Shown here: positions 1 to 13,100 of the stretch, piece after piece
How the letters are laid out: every line of letters begins with the position of its first letter
Position numbering within the stretch: the stretch's first letter is position 1
Notes under the pieces: generated by a model
What the model was told of the DNA's origin: nothing
What the model saw: the letters and a program-made list of their open reading frames with translations, nothing else
Databases searched by the model: none
Position numbers and translations under genes: made by a program
Assembly: GCA_020002185.1 (NCBI GenBank)
Contig: JAHLWY010000277.1
Span: 86,974 to 150,973 of the forward strand
From: Paraescarpia echinospica
Lineage: Eukaryota; Annelida; Polychaeta; Sabellida; Siboglinidae
Direction of reading: 5' to 3'
DNA: 64,000 nucleotides

Positions 1-478
1 GTGACACACAGGTCACAGTGCCACACACCTCACAGTGGCACACACATCACAGTGGCACACACCTCACATTGACACACCTCACAGTGAAACACCTCACATT
101 GACACACCTCACAGTGACACACACCTACCAGTGTCACACCTCACAGTGACACAAACCTCACCGTGGCAAGTACCTCACAGTGACATACACCTATACAGGT
201 CACACATATGTGACCTGTCACAGCAAAGTGACACACCTCACAGTGACAACACTTCACAGTGATATGTACCTCGCATTGACACACATATGTGATCTGTCAC
301 GGCTAAATGACACAATTCACAGTGACACACACCTCACAGTGACACACATATGTGACCTATGACAGCAAAGTGACACACCTCACAGTGACATACTCCTCAC
401 AGTGACACACCTCTCAATGACACGCAAATGATAGTGACACACCTCACAGTGACACGCATTATGTGACCTGTCACAGCA
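1..478. repeat. degenerate minisatellite, CACCTCACAGTGACACA-type
   Basis: From the first base to about 478 the sequence is built from variants of a short unit of roughly 17-20 bp (core CACCTCACAGTGACACA), with an interspersed longer variant containing CATATGTGACCTGTCACAGC. The array probably continues to the left of the window. The small open frames across it are by-products of the repeat and are not called as genes. Confidence 0.85.
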
Positions 479-1084
479 AGGAGGGTATTAAAGCAATTCT
501 TTCAGAATGTTTTTTTTTATATTGTACACAATTATTTGTCAACCATGTTAATATTATTAATTTATGTAATTATGTGCATGTATGTGATTAGAATTACATT
601 TTATTAATCACAAATTACCATGAGAATATATATCGATATAATATATGTATGTATGCAGAATTTCCAGTTCATATCAGCATTAACAATCCATATAAGGCAT
701 GTTCATGAATATTCAGTATCATCTGTCATATTTTGGATACTTCCTCTGCGTTTTATATGTAAGAAAAACACCCAGCTGTTGTTTATTTCACGGATAGGGG
801 GGCAATATATGGGATAAACGGAGAGTGAATATAGCGGCAGTCTATGTCAGATGGATTGGTTTAAAAGTGTGCTTCACTGAACATTATCCTAATAGGCAGA
901 TATATATATATATATATATATATATGATATGAATATATATGAATAATTGGTAACATACGGAGTCCCAAGACATATGGACATTACAGTATTCCTCTGGTCA
1001 CATAAATATGTCACATAATTTATTGTTTTATCGCAATCAACTTACCTATCTATGTTGAGCTAATCATAGCATGTATTAAGCATG
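479..1084. other. AT-rich non-coding stretch
   Basis: No gene is seen. It holds poly-T and an (AT)n run at about 900-925. Reading frames are short and without recognisable domains. Confidence 0.6.
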
Positions 1085-1200
1085 TCATGTTGTTATGTAA
1101 ACTCGGTAAACAGTGCATTACTAGGTAATTTTCTGCAAATTACTAAGTCAATTTCACAAGTGTCACACACGTAACAAAAGAACGTTACACATGTAATGTC
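1085..1200 (+). repeat. dispersed repeat copy (GTCACACACGTAACA family)
   Basis: This stretch, from TGTTATGTAAACT through ACTAGGTAATTTTC to GTCACACACGTAACA, matches the reverse complement of about 22725-22835 in the same order with point differences. Related GTAACGTATGTGACA motifs recur at about 23030-23060 and 23210-23230. It is a dispersed repeat of unknown class. Confidence 0.6.
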
Positions 1201-1261
1201 ATATTTATATTTTTATGCAAATCACAGTCATTTACGCATATACAGAGTTTTCACATATATA

Positions 1262-1266
1262 CAGGC

Positions 1267-1305
<39 letters not shown>

Positions 1306-1355
1306 ACTTTTACAGGCCTGTATATATATATATATACTGTACTTTTACAGGCCTG

Positions 1356-1392
<37 letters not shown>

Positions 1393-1465
1393 TGTACTTT
1401 TACAGGCCTGTATATGTATATATATATATATATATGTATGTATATACTGTACTTTTACAGGCCTG

Positions 1466-1507
<42 letters not shown>

Positions 1508-1513
1508 TACCGG

Positions 1514-1544
<31 letters not shown>

Positions 1545-1558
1545 GCCTGTAAAAGTTG
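1262..1558. repeat. composite (AT)n / ACAGGCCTGT minisatellite
   Basis: Long (TA)n runs alternate with a unit reading TGTACTTTTACAGGCCTGT, present about five times in the + orientation. The last copy is inverted (ACAGGCCTGTAAAAGT). ACAGGCCTGT is itself a perfect palindrome. The two open frames of nearly 120 codons across it are Tyr/Ile-rich translations of the repeat and are not genes. Confidence 0.85.
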
Positions 1559-2250
1559 TATAAAATAATATTTTAACTTGTTTTATGACAAGGATATGTA
1601 GAGATAGTAAATGGGTCAACATTTGTCTGGTGCAACTATAGAAAGTTGCCTCTCAGGCTCATATTCCAAGGAATGGCTCTCTTGAATCCTATTTTGGTAG
1701 AAATATACTATTACACATACATATATAAGACACAATAAGGATGATACATAGTGCAAAATATTACATAAATATTAATTGATGTGGGTAATACAGAGGTATA
1801 TATCAGAGTTGCAAATTTAAACAATTGTGCAGTTCCAGTAATAAAAAATAATGCCGTCCACCAGCACGAATGCTACTGGTCTAGTGGCAGCGAACTTGAA
1901 TCAAAACAATGCCAATTCAACCCATTTCCCCAAGAAAAACTCCATGTTTCTCAACATCCGCCTAATGAACAGTAGCAGCATTAAGGGGAATAGAAATAAC
2001 TCAGTTCCATGCAATACTTGACCAACTTGATTCGCACGACAGTCTGCAATGTGAGTAAAAAATTGATAGCACATTCGCCACCTACATACAGCCTCATCCC
2101 TGGCCACTGCATGGAAGTATATTGGAAAGATCGTACCAGAAATGCGGGCTGGGTATTCTGTGACAGCTTGTTTATGCAACAGGTGTCCAAGTGTATGTGT
2201 AGATATCGGAATGCCATAATTGCTAAAGTGTTAGGATACATTGATAATGT
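1559..2250. other. no confident gene
   Basis: Short open frames occur on both strands, but I recognise nothing until the endonuclease relic that follows. The 3' part may belong to the same degraded LINE. Confidence 0.4.
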
Positions 2251-2259
2251 AAACACTAG

Positions 2260-2500
2260 AATTAGTAGAAAGCTTATAGACATCAAGGAACATTTTAGTT
2301 TTATGCAGCATCAACATCAAACCACAAGACCGTCTTCGAATGCTGTGTTAGACTTGGTGTTTATAAACACAAACCCTACCTCGTGTTCCATATAAAAGTG
2401 GTATCCGGCATGAGCGATCATCTTGCAATGCTTATCACACTTGATGTCTCTCCAAAACAGCATTCACACAAGCACTCGCACACAATATACAAATAGAAGT
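2260..2500 (+). pseudogene. relic of a non-LTR retrotransposon endonuclease
   Basis: The + frame reads KLIDIKEHFSFMQH, then SSNAVLDLVF, a stop, and after a small frame change GMSDHLAML. Leu-Asp-Leu-Val-Phe followed about 15-20 residues later by a Ser-Asp-His box is the conserved C-terminal part of the apurinic-type endonuclease of Jockey/CR1-like LINEs. In an active element it nicks the target DNA for reverse transcription. Here it is a broken fragment with an in-frame stop and no following reverse transcriptase. Confidence 0.55.
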
Positions 2501-2649
2501 CTGCAAACTGTGAAGGTCAATGGGCAGACATGGCTGAATATATGGTACACAGTTCAGTATTTTATAGGAAATCACACATCCAGAACACATAATTATCTCC
2601 AAAGTTTGAGTTCTTAACTTGTTTGAAGCTCGCAGTAGCCACAATAGCA

Positions 2650-3747
2650 CCAACACCGGATGCCACGTTTGTGTTGATAACGCCACACTGGTGAATGAAA
2701 ATATTGCAATCTAGCGTAAGACAGTGAAGTAGTTTTGGGATAAAAAAATGGATGGATATATATATAAGCATACACCCATATTAGAATGCAAAATTGTACC
2801 TATGTTCTCAACTCAAATATTTTTAAAGCATACTGTTTCATTAATGGGACGAATATGGTATTTATCTTAGACACCTGAATGGACTTTTGCCTAGCTTTAC
2901 AGTGCTTTACGAATTTATTTGTTCATAAAATTAACAAACATGCCTATCCTCCAGCTCACACTACATACACACAGTCTCCCAAAGTATTTAGTCATGTATG
3001 ATATTTGATATAATGTAAATTTTAGCAGTGTTTCTCAGAGCTAGTTACATAAGACACTCCTATTTCATTGGTGGACCATTTATGTAGGTCCAAACAATCA
3101 CAGAAACCATGCATAGCATTGTTAACAAGTGATTATCAGCCAGGTGACATTTGGTATAAACTGTAAAATTGATTAAAACCCTCAGCAAATGGGGAATTTC
3201 TAAACAAATAAAGGCGTTGCTTTTATTCCGTGGGGTAGATTAATCCATAAGAGGTTGGCGCCACAATGCAATCCAACTAGGAGGAAAGCGTTAACATACT
3301 CACACATAACTTGTATAGATGAATGCTATTATAGTTGGATGATTCATCAGCTAACACTATTCAAACATAAATTCTGATGAGAAATGTACATTAACAGCAG
3401 ATAGTCAAAAGAATAAATGGTAAAAGCAACATTTTAGTATAATTTGACAATACACTAATATAAATTTAGCATTGTACATTTTGAGTAATTTAATATGATA
3501 TCATCATAGCTGTGAAATTGTGTGAATCAACATTGATCAATAAAACATAAATATGTAGTAAGACAAGAAGCATTAAAATTAGAAAATATAATTGTTCAAA
3601 AGATAACTGGCTGCTAAGGCATAAGCTAAGTGTGAAGGTAAAACAAGAACAATGGAGATATCAATTCCATGCATATTTCAAAATAGCAACGTGGTTGATA
3701 CTGGGTGTGCTGTTGTAGAATGGTGAGATGACTTTGTTTTTTTCCAG
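2650..3747. other. AT-rich non-coding stretch before Ig exon 1
   Basis: No ORF, RNA gene or clear repeat is recognised. It is probably the intron upstream of Ig exon 1. No signal-peptide exon ending in phase 1 was found here, so the start of the receptor gene is missing or lies outside the window. Confidence 0.5.
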
Positions 3748-3825
3748 TGTGTACAGTTCAAGTGGATGGTGCAAACAGAATTATTATAAATGATGAGATT
3801 AAAATGTTTTACTTTTTGTTTTCAG

Positions 3826-4164
3826 GGTGTACCAGTGATGATCGCAAAGTGACTCTGAATGTTCTATCTGAGACTTGGGAGGGAGAAGGCGCCTTGTTGA
3901 GATGCAGCTATCTAGACAAGAGTGTGACTGTCACATACGTGTTCTGGTACAAGGGGAGCTCTTCTTCTGCTAACAAAGTATTCGTGTACATAGTTTCCTC
4001 CTCTAAAGGAGTAAAAACGAATGCCTTCTCTAACAGAATTGTGGTGGGTCAAATGTTTAATGGTTCTTACGATCTCTACATCAACAACACAGTTTCATCA
4101 GACGAAGACTTATATTTTTGTGAAATTAATAGTGTGAAAGCCCAGGCAACACTACCGGTGAATG
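3826..4164 (+). CDS. Ig exon 1 (V-like)
   Basis: The acceptor is TTTTGTTTTCAG and the donor GTGAGT; both ends are phase 1. The domain has the first Cys in LLRCSY, Trp in FWYKG and the second Cys in EDLYFCEIN, with a long C' to E stretch typical of V-type domains. It carries N-glycosylation sequons (NGS, NNT). A second acceptor (TTTTTTTCCAG) ends at 3747, and the frame from 3748 to 3825 is open, so a 26-codon N-terminal extension by alternative splicing is possible. Confidence 0.8.
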
Positions 4165-7100
4165 GTGAGTATTTGCTCAGAATCATTATTATATTTGTAC
4201 TACATACATGATGTAGCATGTTCTTATTCCTGGCAGTAGTGTCAATTCATGGTGTTTTTGAAATCACATTCAGTCTTAAGTAATACCAATATAGTTTCTT
4301 GGAATATATGTATTTAAAATACAAGTATATGTATAAACGAATCATTCATATAACTGAATAAATCGCATTTGTAGAGTAATTGTGACATGGCTGAAACAAT
4401 CAAGTTGGTGTTGGAATGAACAGGTCTGTAAGGGAGTGAAGCAAACTGCTATGAAGAGACCTACACATAAGATTACCTTTACAAATTATATGCATGTTCA
4501 TGCACTCACAAGGTCAATTCCTTTTTATCAATTCCAATTCTAGTTAATTCCAAAAAATGTATTCCAATTTCACCTTGCAAAATGTATTATATTTCGAAAT
4601 TGTCAATTCCAACTTTTAAAAAATCTAAGACAAATTAAAAAAGAAAAAGAAAATATTATATTTATTCAGATATCATTAAAAAAATCCCTAGTTCATTCAT
4701 CATCAGTTAAACAAGACAAGTTTGTTGGCATAGATTTGCTGTTAAAAAAACTCCAATTCCATCCAGCTATTGAAATCAATTCCTGAATTGGGTTTGAGGA
4801 TCAATTCCAAGTCCAGAATGACAAAGTAAAAAAACGGTGTCGCTAACATTCAGCACCATTTTATACGCACTGAATATACACATATGTTTTAAATATGTAT
4901 TGTATTTGTATTTCCGTATGTTTGTGTTATCATTGGATGCTTTTGTTTTTTTTGAAATTGTCACGTGCCAAAAAAATAACACTGACACTGATACCCCCCT
5001 ATTGAATTTGCTTGTCGCCATGACAAAGTGGCACAATTACCAGTTGTTATTCTGCTTATATTTATTGCATAAGCATATGCAAATACTTTACAGGGGACTA
5101 CCAGGAACTCTTCTGGTAATACATGGTCATGATTTAGGAAATTAAGCATATTTTAATTTTGTTAACCATTTAAAATCATGTCGCCAAAGTTTCTGTTATT
5201 AGCGTAACATTATGTTAAATACTACCTCAGAAATTATCAGACAAACATTTTCCATGTAACACATATCACAAGATTTGTTTGTATGACATGTGCAATTTAG
5301 TGTGAAGACCGAATGTAGAGAGATAGTTTAGTTTTTGTATTACATCTCGGATTCTGAACCGTTCACAATTGTCCTCTTGGATTTTGTCATAAGAGAACGT
5401 CATCTAGATCTAACAAACTAAAGCGATATCTTTCCGCAAAAGTGCCAGAATGTATATTCTATGTGTATGAACGATCCGATCAAGAAATAGTTTTGAGTAA
5501 TGAAACGTTTCGGTCTCACGGAGGAAAAATCATCTGAAAAGTCATTAGAATCATATGTCATTAGCACCACATTTATGTCATTAGAATAACATTTTTGTCA
5601 TTTGCATCATACTGACTTATAAACAAACTGATTGAATATGTGTGTTATTGGGTAAAATAGTGTAATATTCATACTATTTAATCAACAGAAATTAAAAAGT
5701 AGACAAGGACTGTATTGCTTGAACTATATTATGGTGAAGGAAAATTGTGTGATGCCAGTGACACCAGGATATGCATCTATTTTTAGGCTTTAAATTCTTC
5801 ATGTCTCCCAATTTGTAGGATAAGTCATGGACATGGGCATATTTTTTAAAGTGCTACTGTATCATGTTGCTATGACAACTATTTGTTTCTGATAATAAAA
5901 CATTTCAAGCAACTTGAAACTAAAAAAAATTTGCAAGTGCTAAAAATTGAATTGATCATATGTACTTTTTTCATTTGCTAACATATTAAAATATGTCTAC
6001 AATTTCATTAAAATACGTAAAAAATGTGTCCAAAGATCATATTGCATGAACTACATGGTGAAATATAAGCGTGTTACGCTAATGACACCAGAGTGTACAT
6101 AACTAAACGTTTTTTCCTCCCTGAATCCCAATATGCAGGGTGGTGCGTTGACATGGACTATATGAACGAAATGTGTTCACTTATTAAAAAAAAAATTAGG
6201 AGTCCGAAACACCTTAATTTGCCCAGTTGTCAAATATTCACCCATATATCTCATCATCATCATCATTCTGCAGCCACAGTGTCCCGTGGTTGGGTGAAGG
6301 CCTCAGCGTTTCCAGATCTGCCTGTCTTGCACAATCCTCTGCCAGATGGTGCCTTTCCGATACTCGTCTAGTTCGTCTCTCCACCGTCTTGCCGGTCTCT
6401 CCCTAGATCATTTACCTTCATAAGTTCTCCAGGTTGCGATATGCGATGTCCATAAGTTATCTCATAGTCTACTGATGTGCCCTACCCAGGTCCACTTCTG
6501 TCTTCTGATTTGTTCTATCATGTCTATGAACTTTGTTCTCTCTCTTACCCAGATGTTTGGTTTTTCTTCCTATATGTGATGTTTAACATATGTCTTTCCA
6601 TATTTGTTTGTGTGGCTGCTAGCTTGTTCTTTGTCTGCTTGGTGAGTGTCCATGTTTCCACACCGTATGTAATCGCTGGAAGTATGCATGAGTTGTAGAC
6701 TTGTCTCTTCAAGCATGTTTCAAAGTTACCCTTGAAGATGTCGCAGTGTTTGACGAATGCTGTCCAGCCGACCGTGATTATTCTTTGAATCTCCTTGTCT
6801 TGGTTTTTGTCTCTGATGCTGTATCGCTGTCCCAGGTAAACAGCTTTCAACGTTCACTACCTGCGTGATGTTGATATATATTGGTGTGTCATTTTTTTGC
6901 ATCACTTGTTTTTGAAATGTTCATCTTCAGACTTTGTTTTTCACTTTCATCAGCTTGCTCATTTTTGTAATCTTTCGGTGTAGTAGCACATAAGACTATG
7001 TCATTGGCAAAGCAAAGATAACTTAGTTATCCTTCATCTATCCTCAAGCCTCTGGTTTCCCAGGTCCATCTTCAGAATATGCTTTCGAGTGTTGGGCAAT

Positions 7101-10100
7101 ATGGTGTCACCCTGTCGTACTCCTCTCTTGATGTTGATCTTGTAGCTTTCTTTGTGTAGGTGGATTGTTATCGAGCTGTTGGTGTAGATATCTTTAAGAA
7201 GTTTGATGTACACGTCTTCTATCCCGAGTTCTTGAAGCAAGTATTGCTTGAGTTTACACCGAGTCGAAAGGCATCTCGAACGAGGCCAACGCGATGCAGA
7301 GCGGGATATTATATTCTCGGCACTTCTCCTTCAGTTGGTTTTGTCATTGAGTACCTGCTTGCTCTTGTGGTTGGTTTTTTGCTGGTTGTCTTCTCTATCT
7401 TATTCATTAGTATTTTTGTAAGTAATTTGTAGATGTTTGATAACAGACATATCAGTCTGTAGTTCTTTATGTCTTTCTTATTTCCCTTCTTGAAGATTAT
7501 CACCATCTTTGCGTTCTTCCATGCAGTGGGTATTCGTCTTTCTGATATGCATTTAGTATACAGCTTAGCCAGTGTCTTCAAGATGGTATCTTTTCCAGAT
7601 TTTAATGTTTCAATGTTTACGAGTTTGTTGATTGATGCCTTCTCATTCTTCATATCTCTTAGCGCTGCTTCCACCTCCCAAGGTGTTATCTCTGGTACCT
7701 CTTTTGTGTCCATGTGAATTATGGTACTCTATTCACTGTCATATAGCTCGGTGTAGAATTCCTCTATTTGTTTTATAATCATATCTTGGTCTTGTATTTC
7801 TCTACCCTGCTTGTCGAGAATTGTAATCATTCTGTCTCGGCCTAGTGCTTCTGCCTTTTATTAGGCTTTGATGTCATAATCGTTTCCTGTATGATCTCAT
7901 GTTTGTACTACCTGATGTCCTTCTTTGCTTTCTTTTTGATTGTCTGCATATTTCTAAGTACTCTTTGTTTTTCTTACATTCGTCATTTTCCACCATTTCT
8001 CGTGGTTTCTTCATCAGGACTTACGTTGTTGACGATATTCTCATCGTTACTTGCTTGTATAGGCTAGAGAAGACACTCGATGAAAACCAACCACGAGAAC
8101 AAGCAGGATCCAGAAGCAGATACTCAACAACAGATCACATACACGTCGTAAACCATCTGAATATAATATCCTGCTGTGCATCAATTTCGTCGACTACAAC
8201 AAATTGGTGCAAATTCAAGCAATACTGACCTCCCTTCAAGAACAGGGGATAGAAGTCGTATACATCGAACTCCTGAAAGACATCTACACCAACAGCTCGG
8301 TGACAGTCCACCTATACAAAAATAGCAACAAGATCAACATCAAGAGAGGAGTACGACAGGGTGACACCAGACTGCCTGGGAAACCAGAGGCTTGAGGATA
8401 GACGGAGAATATCTCAGTCATCTTCGCTTCACCGATGACATACTCGTATGCGCTACTACACCACAAGAATTTTTAAAAAAATGCTGCAAGAGGTAGCTGA
8501 TGAAAGTGATGCTAGGAAATGACACACCGATATATATATCAATACCACGCAGGTAGAGAACATTCAAAGCTACATCTATCTGGGACAGCGATAAAGTATC
8601 AGAAACAAAAACCAAGACAAGGAGTTTCAAAGAAGAATCACCGACGGCTGGACAGCATTTGCCAAACAACATGACATCTTCAAGGGTAACTATGGAACCT
8701 GCTTGACGAGACAAGTCTACAACTCATGCATACTTCCAGCGATGACATACAGTACAAAAACATGGGCTCTCACCATCCAGGCAAAGAACAAGCTAGCAGC
8801 CGCACAAACAAAGATGAAAAGAAGAATATTAAACATCACATATCGGGAGAGAAAAACAAACATCTGGGTAAGAAAGAAGACAAAGGTCATAGACGTGATA
8901 GAAGAAATAAGAAGACAGAAGTGGACCTGGGCAGGGCACATCAGCAGACTATGAGATAATAAATACATCGCGTTACGTCACTTGGGTGGTATCTTTTGAG
9001 AGTTTGTAATATACAGGTATATATATATAAATATATATAAATATATACACCCCTGTAGATACTTCTGATAATTTATGGTTAGGCCTCAACATGAAACTGT
9101 AAGATGGATGGAACACAAATTATTTACAGGTTCCCTCTAATGTTAGCTATTCACCAACTTCTTTAGACATGTTAATATATTTCAATCAATACAAATATCT
9201 AATATATAAGATTAGCTGTGTAAAATGTTGTGATGTTATTGTTTAAGTGAAACCTGAAGGAGTGTCTATGACTGGACTTGCTGAGTCAGTCACAGAACAC
9301 ACGGAGGTGGAGGTGACTTGTGATGTGAGTCGAGTGAAACCTGAGGCGGACATCTACTGGAGAAAGGGACTTCAGGGCTCACTGAAGACCGGAACTGCAA
9401 GTAATGTGGCCCACTCATCCACGTCACATGGAACATATCAGCTTCATAACACTTACAAAGTTTCCTTCAGTCGCAGTGACCACGACACAAAGTTATATTG
9501 TCTTGTCACTCGACCAGGAACCAAAGCTGACGTCTGGGCCACTACAAGTAAGACCATCAAAGTAAAATGTGAGTATTAGTACATTACATGTATATATATG
9601 ACAAAACACTACAATGTTTATTATAACATCGCTGTTTATTACGACATCCGAAACTTGTGGAAGACACGTTTATGAAGTAATACAGGATCTTATGGTGAGG
9701 CTAGGTGTCTCTTTTTTAATATTTGCTAAATGTTAAATTTGCTTCAATGATGGGAACAAGTGAACATCTGTCTTGGGAAGGATAATGGCAAACTATCAAC
9801 ACATATTAAACTTTTTAAAACAGAGAAATCAACTGTTGAGTTTCGTTAAAGTTTTATTATGAAAATGGAAGAATGTCAAATATGTATGCAGCGGGTTACA
9901 ATGCAGTATGACGCTCTGTCGTTGGGCCGAAGTAGTCCTGGCAGTTGTTTGAAGTGGGACTTAGGAAGTACCACTATCATGTTGTCTGAGCAGTAGTGAA
10001 AGGCAGTATCAGTGTAGCTAGTTTACTAAAGCCCTGCGCGGGCTGGAAATCTGAACCCGCACCCTCCCCGCAACTATGTCATTTGACCCACAGCCCGCCC

Positions 10101-13100
10101 GGCATATTACAACTCAGCCCGCAGCCCGCCCCGCATATTTTGTCACATCCTGGCCCGCAGCCCGCCCCACCCCGCAGTAACTTGGCCCGCAACCCGCCCC
10201 GCAGTAATTAGTCAAAAGTCAGCCCGCACCTGCCCTGCAGCCCACAACAGATGACATGGAATCATTAAAAATATATCATCGTTATTAATCGTTGTTGTTT
10301 ACAATATTAACAAATGCATGGCCCTGGGTGACAACCATGTTGTACTTGAAATCCCGTCTTTAAGAAAAATAGAACCCTTGTCATTAATCTAATTTATATA
10401 ACTCAGCACAAGTGAATATGCAATGGCAGTTGATCATTTTTTAATGAAGAACAATGAAATTCACAATGCTATAATTAATTTCAGTGGCATTCTATGATCT
10501 TATAATATATTTGCCATTGTACTGCATGAACATGAGTTGTTCAAAGGTTGAGTCTGGTGCACAAAGGCAGTGTTGCAATTTGCAATCTGCTGATATAGAA
10601 GTTTGTAATTTATATTTTCCGATCATAGAGTACTGATTGTTGAGAGGGTTTTCACATGTCCATATAACAGGCTCAAAATCCCCTCTGGACCAGGCTACTG
10701 GCAACGGATTATACTAATGTAGAAGGCAGTTTGACTTGAGCCATCTTACTTCTACAGAGGAAGACTGGCAGTTCTTGTTCTTAGCAGTTAGCACTGTCAG
10801 CCAGTGCCAAATGGCATGGTCTCCAGTCTCCACACATCAAAGGCATTTCCTGTCTAATTGGTGGGATAACTGCTCTTTATGGACATCCTGGTGGCTTAAT
10901 TACACAAACTGATTGATGGCCTGGACTGATACTTCCTCCTGGAAGAAGCCACTAATCACACCTGACTGAAGCTGGCAAGGCAGGCCAGCCCATGTTATCA
11001 TAACACTGTTTAAACACACACAAAATGGCAATCTAGTAATCCCCAATTAACTAGCTCAAAGAATGTCCCACCTTTGAGTAACTGGTGACCATTAATGAGT
11101 TACAAAAATCAGCCAGCAGTAGCCTGCATGTAGAAATTACTAGCCCGCAGACCGCCCCGCCCCGCAGTGACCTGACCCGCAGACCGCCCCGCCCCGCACA
11201 AATTGAAACTTAACCAGCACCGCACCGCAACAACAACAAAAATCCAGCCCGCGGGGGCCTGCGGGTTGCGAGCCCCCGCGGGCTGTGGGCTAAAACCCGC
11301 CCCGCGCAGGGCTTTAGTAGCTACCAAGAGAGATGCACATCTCTCCATTCGGAGTGTTGCAAACTTTTTTCTTGAAAATGTTAAGGTATTTAGTGGCCTG
11401 CATATGACGACTTCACTGAAGTCGTGAAGAAGTTGGTTTTGTTTCCAACATGCTTCAAGATGCAATACTGGTGCAAACCAACCAGAAAGTACCCAGTGTA
11501 CATCTTTGAAGATATGTTGATGATATATTTGATGATATATTGCCAAATGGAAGGCAAAAAACAGTATATACACCCTTTACTATCAAAAATAGATAAACAA
11601 ACAAAATATTAACAACTCAAAGCATGTTCAAAAACGCTTTTATGAATGATTGCTAGTACCGTTACGGTAAATGGTTTTCTGATAGTCATTCCTAAATAAG
11701 CTATAAACGGACCTACAGCCGTGCCGTTTCTGGTGTCTTAGACACTGCGAATGATGTTGGTTCGTCGACACAGTTCACCAATCTACCGATTGAGGCACCA
11801 CTATCTGATTTCATGCTATAAACTCCACCCACTTTTAAAGGGTCGTTAATCTGACATACTCGAAATAGGCGTGACATCACAGTCACGTATATAAACCAAC
11901 CAACGCAGCAAATGTTGACCCTTTGTCTCTGGTGGTTGGCGTACGTTCTTGTGATGTCACGCTGATGTAGAGATCAATATATCGGTTTCACTGCCATGAA
12001 AGCACATGAGATATACCGCCCTTTAAAAGTGGGTGGAGCTTATAACATGGAATAAAGAAATGGTGAAATGCCTTGTAAGTCTGTCTTGTATATACATTGG
12101 CAATATGTTTGATAAACAATAGGTATTTTCCCTTACCCAGTAAATGTATATAGAGAATTATGTTTGTTCTAGTTTGAGTGAAATGTATAGTGCAGAAAAT
12201 GTGCTATCGTTAGTATTCATTGTTAAAGCAAGAACGACAACTTCCCTACGTATTGTTTTACCAAAGGTACTGGAAGCATTCAAATACATTGCAAACTTTC
12301 CTTTTATGGATTATCATACTCGGAGTAAGAAAACAATGTACGTTATTACCAAAGGTGGCGGATAAATAAAAACATCACCCACAGGTGTTGAAAGAAATAA
12401 AAAAATGTTTTGGCACACGCCAAAAAATCATACTTTTTAACACTTTTCGATGATGTTTATTACAACACTCGCCCCATCGGTAACAAAGCACACTGTTTTG
12501 TTGTGAAAATATATAAAATGAAAGTTTCTAATGCTATCTGACTGCCACTAACACTATTACCTTTGTAAAAAACATACAACCGAATGGGCTTATTCTCGCT
12601 TTCATTACTAATACTCAACTCCAAATTATAGCATGTTTTCTGCATGACATTTTCATAGGAAGGAAATAACAATGACTTGGAATTTCCATCGTATTTAGAA
12701 GGGAAAGTGTAGTTAGCTGATATTACTGATACAGAGATGCAAACTGGGTTAAAGGGATGAAGAAGGGGAGAGCATCTGGTATCGATGAGATGCTTGTTTA
12801 GATAGTAATGGCAGCAGGGGAGAGTGGAATCAGCTGGACAAAGAGGCTGCTGAATACATGTATGAGCCAAGGTAAAATACTAGAAGAATGGTTGACAGGG
12901 CTAATTGTCCCAATATGGAAGAGGAAAGGAGAAGTGCAAGATCCAGAGAAATACAGAGGCACCACTCTTCTAAGTAACATCATGAAGCTGTTAGAGAGGT
13001 TCCTAGATGGGAGGATTCGAAAGAGAGTAGAACAGGAATTAGGTGAAAAACAACAGGGATTCAGAAAGGGCAGAGGGACAACGGATGCAATGTTTGCATT

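Noticed and set aside
1196..1568. Two overlapping open frames of nearly 120 codons
   Set aside because: They are translations of (TA)n and the ACAGGCCTGT repeat (Tyr/Ile runs).
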